Source of the DNA: Hyphomicrobiales bacterium
GTDB taxonomy: Bacteria; Pseudomonadota; Alphaproteobacteria; Rhizobiales; Rhizobiaceae
Direction: 5' to 3'
Length of the DNA: 64,000 bases
NCBI GenBank assembly: GCA_021775415.1
Contig: JAJFHV010000016.1
Coordinates: 1-64,000 of the forward strand
Made by a program: the position numbers and the translations under genes. The notes beneath the pieces are model-generated. The model was not told the DNA's origin. It worked only from the letters and a program-made list of their open reading frames with translations, and made no database searches. This document shows positions 61,241-64,000 of the stretch, in pieces; the first letter of the stretch is position 1, and each line of letters starts with the position of its first letter.

Positions 61241-62446
61241 TTATGTGATGATATTGTGTTCCGGACCGAACTGAAACTTGGTAATGTTTTCCGCATCACT
61301 TTCACCCACAACCAGAATGTCATGCTCACGATAGCCACCGGCACCTGCTTCACCCTCAGGGATTGTCAGCATGGGTTCCATCGACACAACCATGCCCGGT
61401 TCCAGAACCGTATCGATATCCTCACGCAGTTCCAGCCCGGCTTCACGCCCATAGTAGTGCGAAAGCACGCCGAATGAATGGCCATAACCAAAAGTCCGGT
61501 ATTGCAGCAAATCACGCTCTGCAAACATCTCGTTGAGCTCGGCAACAATCTCGGAACAAACCGCACCCGGCTTGATCAATTCAATCCCGCGCTCATGCAC
61601 CGCAACATTTGCTTCCCAGATTTCAAGGCTGCGCGCATCAGGCTCTCCCAAAAACAAAGTACGTTCAAGAGCGGTATAATATGCCGAGATCATCGGGAAC
61701 ATGTTGAGTGAGAGAATGTCCCCCAGCTGCAATTCACGTGTGGTGACCGGATTATGTGCACCATCTGTATTGATGCCGGACTGGAACCACACCCAATTGT
61801 CGCGCAACTCACTGTCGGGATGAGATCGGGCGATTTCGAGCTCCATCGCATTGCGTCCCGCCATTGCCACATCAATTTCTCTTGTACCGACACGGATTGC
61901 GGCTTTCAGCGCTTCCCCACCGTGATCAGCAACCCGCGCACCTTCTTTTATGAGTGCGATTTCTTCCGCTGACTTAACCATCCGAGAGCGCATGACAGCA
62001 GCTGAAACATCAACCAGTTCTGCGCCTGAAAACACCGCGGTAATTTTGCCGTGCATTTCCAGGGTCAGGTGATCGTGTTCGACCCCAATACGGCTCGGGT
62101 CACCGGCAATTGATTGAACCGCACGCAGGTAATTTCCACGCTTCCAGTCGGTGAAGATTACATTCTCGCTGACAGACCTGCGCCAGGGCTGTCCCATATC
62201 GATGTTCGCTGAAACGGTCACACAGCGCTCCGGCGTTACGATACACCCATAGGGCCTGCCGAACGCGCAGTACAGAAAGCCTGAAAAATAGGCGATGTTC
62301 TGCATTGAAGTGAACCACACCACATCAAGGTCTGCCTCGGCCATGTGTTGCCGCAGCTTGGCAAGACGGTTTGCGTATTCTTGTTCCGAGAAGGGCAATA
62401 CCGCCTTCTCGCCATTTTCAATTGAGAAAAAATCAGGTCTCTGCAT
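61241..62446 (-). CDS. Creatinase (creatine amidinohydrolase), M24 family
   Basis: The 401-residue protein matches Pseudomonas creatinase closely along its length as I recall it: FLYCAFGRPYG, SANIDMGQPWRR, WFQSGINTDGAHNPVTTRE with the catalytic His near residue 231, FPMISAYYTALERTLFLG, RTFGYGHSFGVLSHYYGREAGLELREDID, and EPGMVVSMEPM. It hydrolyses creatine to sarcosine and urea in the cytoplasm. Although the M24 fold is shared with Xaa-Pro dipeptidases, the residues around the active site favour creatinase. It is convergent with the GbdR-like regulator, which may control it. Confidence 0.9.
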   Translation of the reverse strand: MQRPDFFSIENGEKAVLPFSEQEYANRLAKLRQHMAEADLDVVWFTSMQNIAYFSGFLYCAFGRPYGCIVTPERCVTVSANIDMGQPWRRSVSENVIFTDWKRGNYLRAVQSIAGDPSRIGVEHDHLTLEMHGKITAVFSGAELVDVSAAVMRSRMVKSAEEIALIKEGARVADHGGEALKAAIRVGTREIDVAMAGRNAMELEIARSHPDSELRDNWVWFQSGINTDGAHNPVTTRELQLGDILSLNMFPMISAYYTALERTLFLGEPDARSLEIWEANVAVHERGIELIKPGAVCSEIVAELNEMFAERDLLQYRTFGYGHSFGVLSHYYGREAGLELREDIDTVLEPGMVVSMEPMLTIPEGEAGAGGYREHDILVVGESDAENITKFQFGPEHNIIT

Positions 62447-62747
62447 TTGAATCTCCGCACGAAATTCCGGGCGGTAGTTTCGTGCCCGGTGAAGATATCC
62501 GGGCGTACAGGACAGAACGGCAAAAGCCGGGCTGAAGCGGATAAATTGACGACGCCATCGCCATCCGCTGTAAAATTATCTAGTGAATTTGGAAGCGATT
62601 GTCACGCAGGAATTTCGGCCGCAGGAGTTTTTTGATCAGTCGCTGTGTTTTGGTCCTGCAATAACCCAAGGTGAACATTTTTCATAGTGGACAATACCCG
62701 GGACGTGACCTACGTTTCCTGATGGATTGCAAAAAAAGGGGCGCACC
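62447..62747. other. Intergenic region upstream of creatinase and the DUF1330 gene
   Basis: The creatinase gene reads away leftwards and the DUF1330 gene rightwards, so both promoters are here. I see no RNA or repeat; a 62-codon frame here is not protein-like. Confidence 0.4.
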
Positions 62748-63074
62748 ATGACTGTTTATGTAATTGCAGATGTAACCGTTACCGATGAGGGTTGGATTCC
62801 CGATTATGCGGCGAATGTTCATGATATTGTTCACAAACACGGCGGCAAGTACTTGTCCCGTAGCGGCAATATAACCACAGTTGAAGGGGAGCCGCTGGAA
62901 TCAACACTCGTTGCGCTGCTCGAATTTCCTTCGATGGATGCAGTCCAGGCATTTGCCGGTGATCCGGAATACGCACCATTTGCAAAGGCCCGTCAGGACG
63001 GCAGCGTTAGCCGCTTACATGTCATTGATGATACTGATGCAGCTGGATCGATTCCCTATTTACCAGCAGGATAA
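62748..63074 (+). CDS. DUF1330 family protein
   Basis: The 108-residue protein has the dimeric alpha-beta barrel pattern of DUF1330 (VIADVTVTDEGWIPDYAANVHDIVHKHGGKYLSRSG; VALLEFPSMDAVQAFAGDPEYAPFAKARQDGS). These proteins are mostly of unknown function. The ATG at 62748 has an AGGGG stretch upstream; an earlier ATG at 62727 lacks one. No operon partner is visible. Confidence 0.82.
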   Translation: MTVYVIADVTVTDEGWIPDYAANVHDIVHKHGGKYLSRSGNITTVEGEPLESTLVALLEFPSMDAVQAFAGDPEYAPFAKARQDGSVSRLHVIDDTDAAGSIPYLPAG

Positions 63075-63285
63075 CTTGCACCAAATACGGATTCCTGAAC
63101 TTCCGCGTTCGGGGGGAAAGCGGACATGAGCACTAATTCAACAATTTAAAGAGGGATGGTAAACGTCCGGCACTGGACGTTATATAATCTTGCAGATACG
63201 ATTGTTTTTATACAACACACAGTAGTGGGGAGTTCCGGTAGGGTTTTTGCATTGTCGTTGAGTAACCGGGAATTGGTGACAAGCA

Positions 63286-64000
63286 ATGGACAAGAAACTC
63301 AAATCAGGCTCGTTTTCCCCCGAGCCGGTGTCGAACTTCAAAGATGATTTTCATGAATTGTTTGATGCGGCGCCGGTTTGCATACACAGGCTTAATCTCC
63401 AGGGCCAAATAACCAATATGAACGCTGCCGGCCTTCGGATGATGGGGCTTGATCACGAAAATGAAATTATTGGTGTTGACTATATTTCATTACTTGCTTC
63501 AGGCGACCAACAACGCATTAAAAAATTGTTCAACAAAGCTTTGCAGGGAGTATCCTCGAATTTCGAGTTTACACTAAAATTAAATTCACACCCAGCCCAT
63601 TTTGAAAGCTGTTTTGCTCCAATCAGCAACACCGAAGGTCAACTGAATTCAATAATGGGTGTCAGTCAAAATGTGACCCAGCGAAAAGAAACGGAGATTG
63701 CCCTTTGATTAAGTCAAAATCGGCTGCAGGCTATCTTTGATAACGCACCGGTTGAAATTTATTTGAAGGATGTGGACGGAAAGTATCTTCAAATCAATCG
63801 TCAGTTTGAACGGCTGTTCAATGTAAGAAATGAGGACGTTGTAGGGTGTTTGCCACAAGACGTACATTATTCAGCAATGAGCAAAATAACGCGTGGTCAT
63901 GATTTGCGTGTGATCAAAAGCGGCAAAACTGAAGTGGCTCAGCACCTGGTTGAAACTGAATTGGGCCCACGGACACTTCATACTGTGAAATTTCCCGTCT
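63286..64000 (+). pseudogene. PAS-domain signalling gene interrupted by an in-frame TGA (3' end outside window)
   Basis: The first 140 codons encode a PAS domain (ELFDAAPVCIHRLNLQGQITNMNAAGLRMMG). A TGA at 63706-63708 stops the frame inside the linker after RKETEIAL. The very same frame continues: LSQNRLQAIFDNAPVEIYLKDVDGKYLQINRQF is a second PAS domain that stays open to the window end. A single base change (CGA to TGA, Arg to stop) would explain it. No start codon lies directly after the TGA. The full protein was probably a histidine kinase or diguanylate cyclase with tandem PAS domains. A recent nonsense mutation or sequencing error is likely; stop read-through is a less likely option. Confidence 0.75.

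Noticed and set aside
63286-63720. Recoding of TGA as an amino acid in this organism
   Set aside because: Many intact genes here, such as the sulfatase-like gene and the first MaoC gene with its ATGA overlap, end in TGA, so the standard code holds.
1-64000. Mobile elements, CRISPR arrays, tRNA or rRNA genes
   Set aside because: I looked for transposase or integrase proteins, regular short repeats and tRNA-like T-loop/CCA patterns on both strands and found none.

Overview
The window looks like a chromosomal segment of an alphaproteobacterium of the order Hyphomicrobiales (Rhizobiales), possibly marine. The strongest evidence is the acpXL-fabZXL-fabF2XL-fabF1XL-adhXL-lpxXL cluster (31.8-37.3 kb), which builds the very-long-chain acyl group of rhizobial lipid A. 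Two DUF1127 genes and an ABC ATPase tail of a kind I remember from rhizobial L21 and NuoE proteins agree with this. Gene density is high. I see no rRNA, tRNA, CRISPR array, IS element or prophage. The standard code is used, with several TTG and GTG starts.

Layout: 0-11.2 kb is a phosphonate block: phnW-phnA-phnY (2-aminoethylphosphonate to acetate plus phosphate), a sulfatase/phosphonate monoester hydrolase-like enzyme, a Na/Pi transporter with a PhoU-like domain, a LysR regulator and two other carriers. At 11.4-18 kb lies a complete peptide/opine-type ABC importer whose fused double ATPase carries a histone-like linker and a helix-hairpin-helix tail. At 18-26.7 kb are MFS and DMT carriers, a guanidine-modifying (arginine deiminase fold) enzyme with DUF1989 and DUF1772 partners, two reductase-less Rieske oxygenases, queF and a RidA gene. 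At 26.9-31.6 kb is a two-subunit Na-dependent symporter followed by an exonuclease-CBS-DUF294 protein. The lipid A cluster, an L,D-transpeptidase, panBC and a TerB-like gene run to 40 kb.

The most interesting region is 40.5-55.8 kb, a corrinoid-dependent methyl-transfer system in what is probably an aerobe. It has an MttB-family methyltransferase without pyrrolysine, its corrinoid protein, a methyl-THF:corrinoid methyltransferase, a 2Fe-2S/ASKHA reductive activator, two methylenetetrahydrofolate reductase homologues, a zinc homocysteine methyltransferase, a ferredoxin-like protein, DUF1638 and a virulence-factor-family protein. The inferred logic is that a methyl group from a quaternary or methylated amine goes to cobalamin, then to THF, and is either oxidised by the MetF-like enzyme or used for methionine. 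Four of the enzymes carry Arg/Gly-rich tails. Two of the loci share a near-identical AT-rich palindrome, and one of these also has a terminator-containing leader. Creatinase and a GbdR-like GlxA/AraC regulator (60-62.5 kb), together with the Rieske oxygenases, fit a wider interest in methylated amines and guanidino compounds.

The right end holds an FkbM methyltransferase, a TPR-oxygenase fusion, a DUF1330 gene and a PAS-domain gene broken by an in-frame TGA that runs off the window. Function calls rest on recognising motifs and family signatures by eye; no database search was run.
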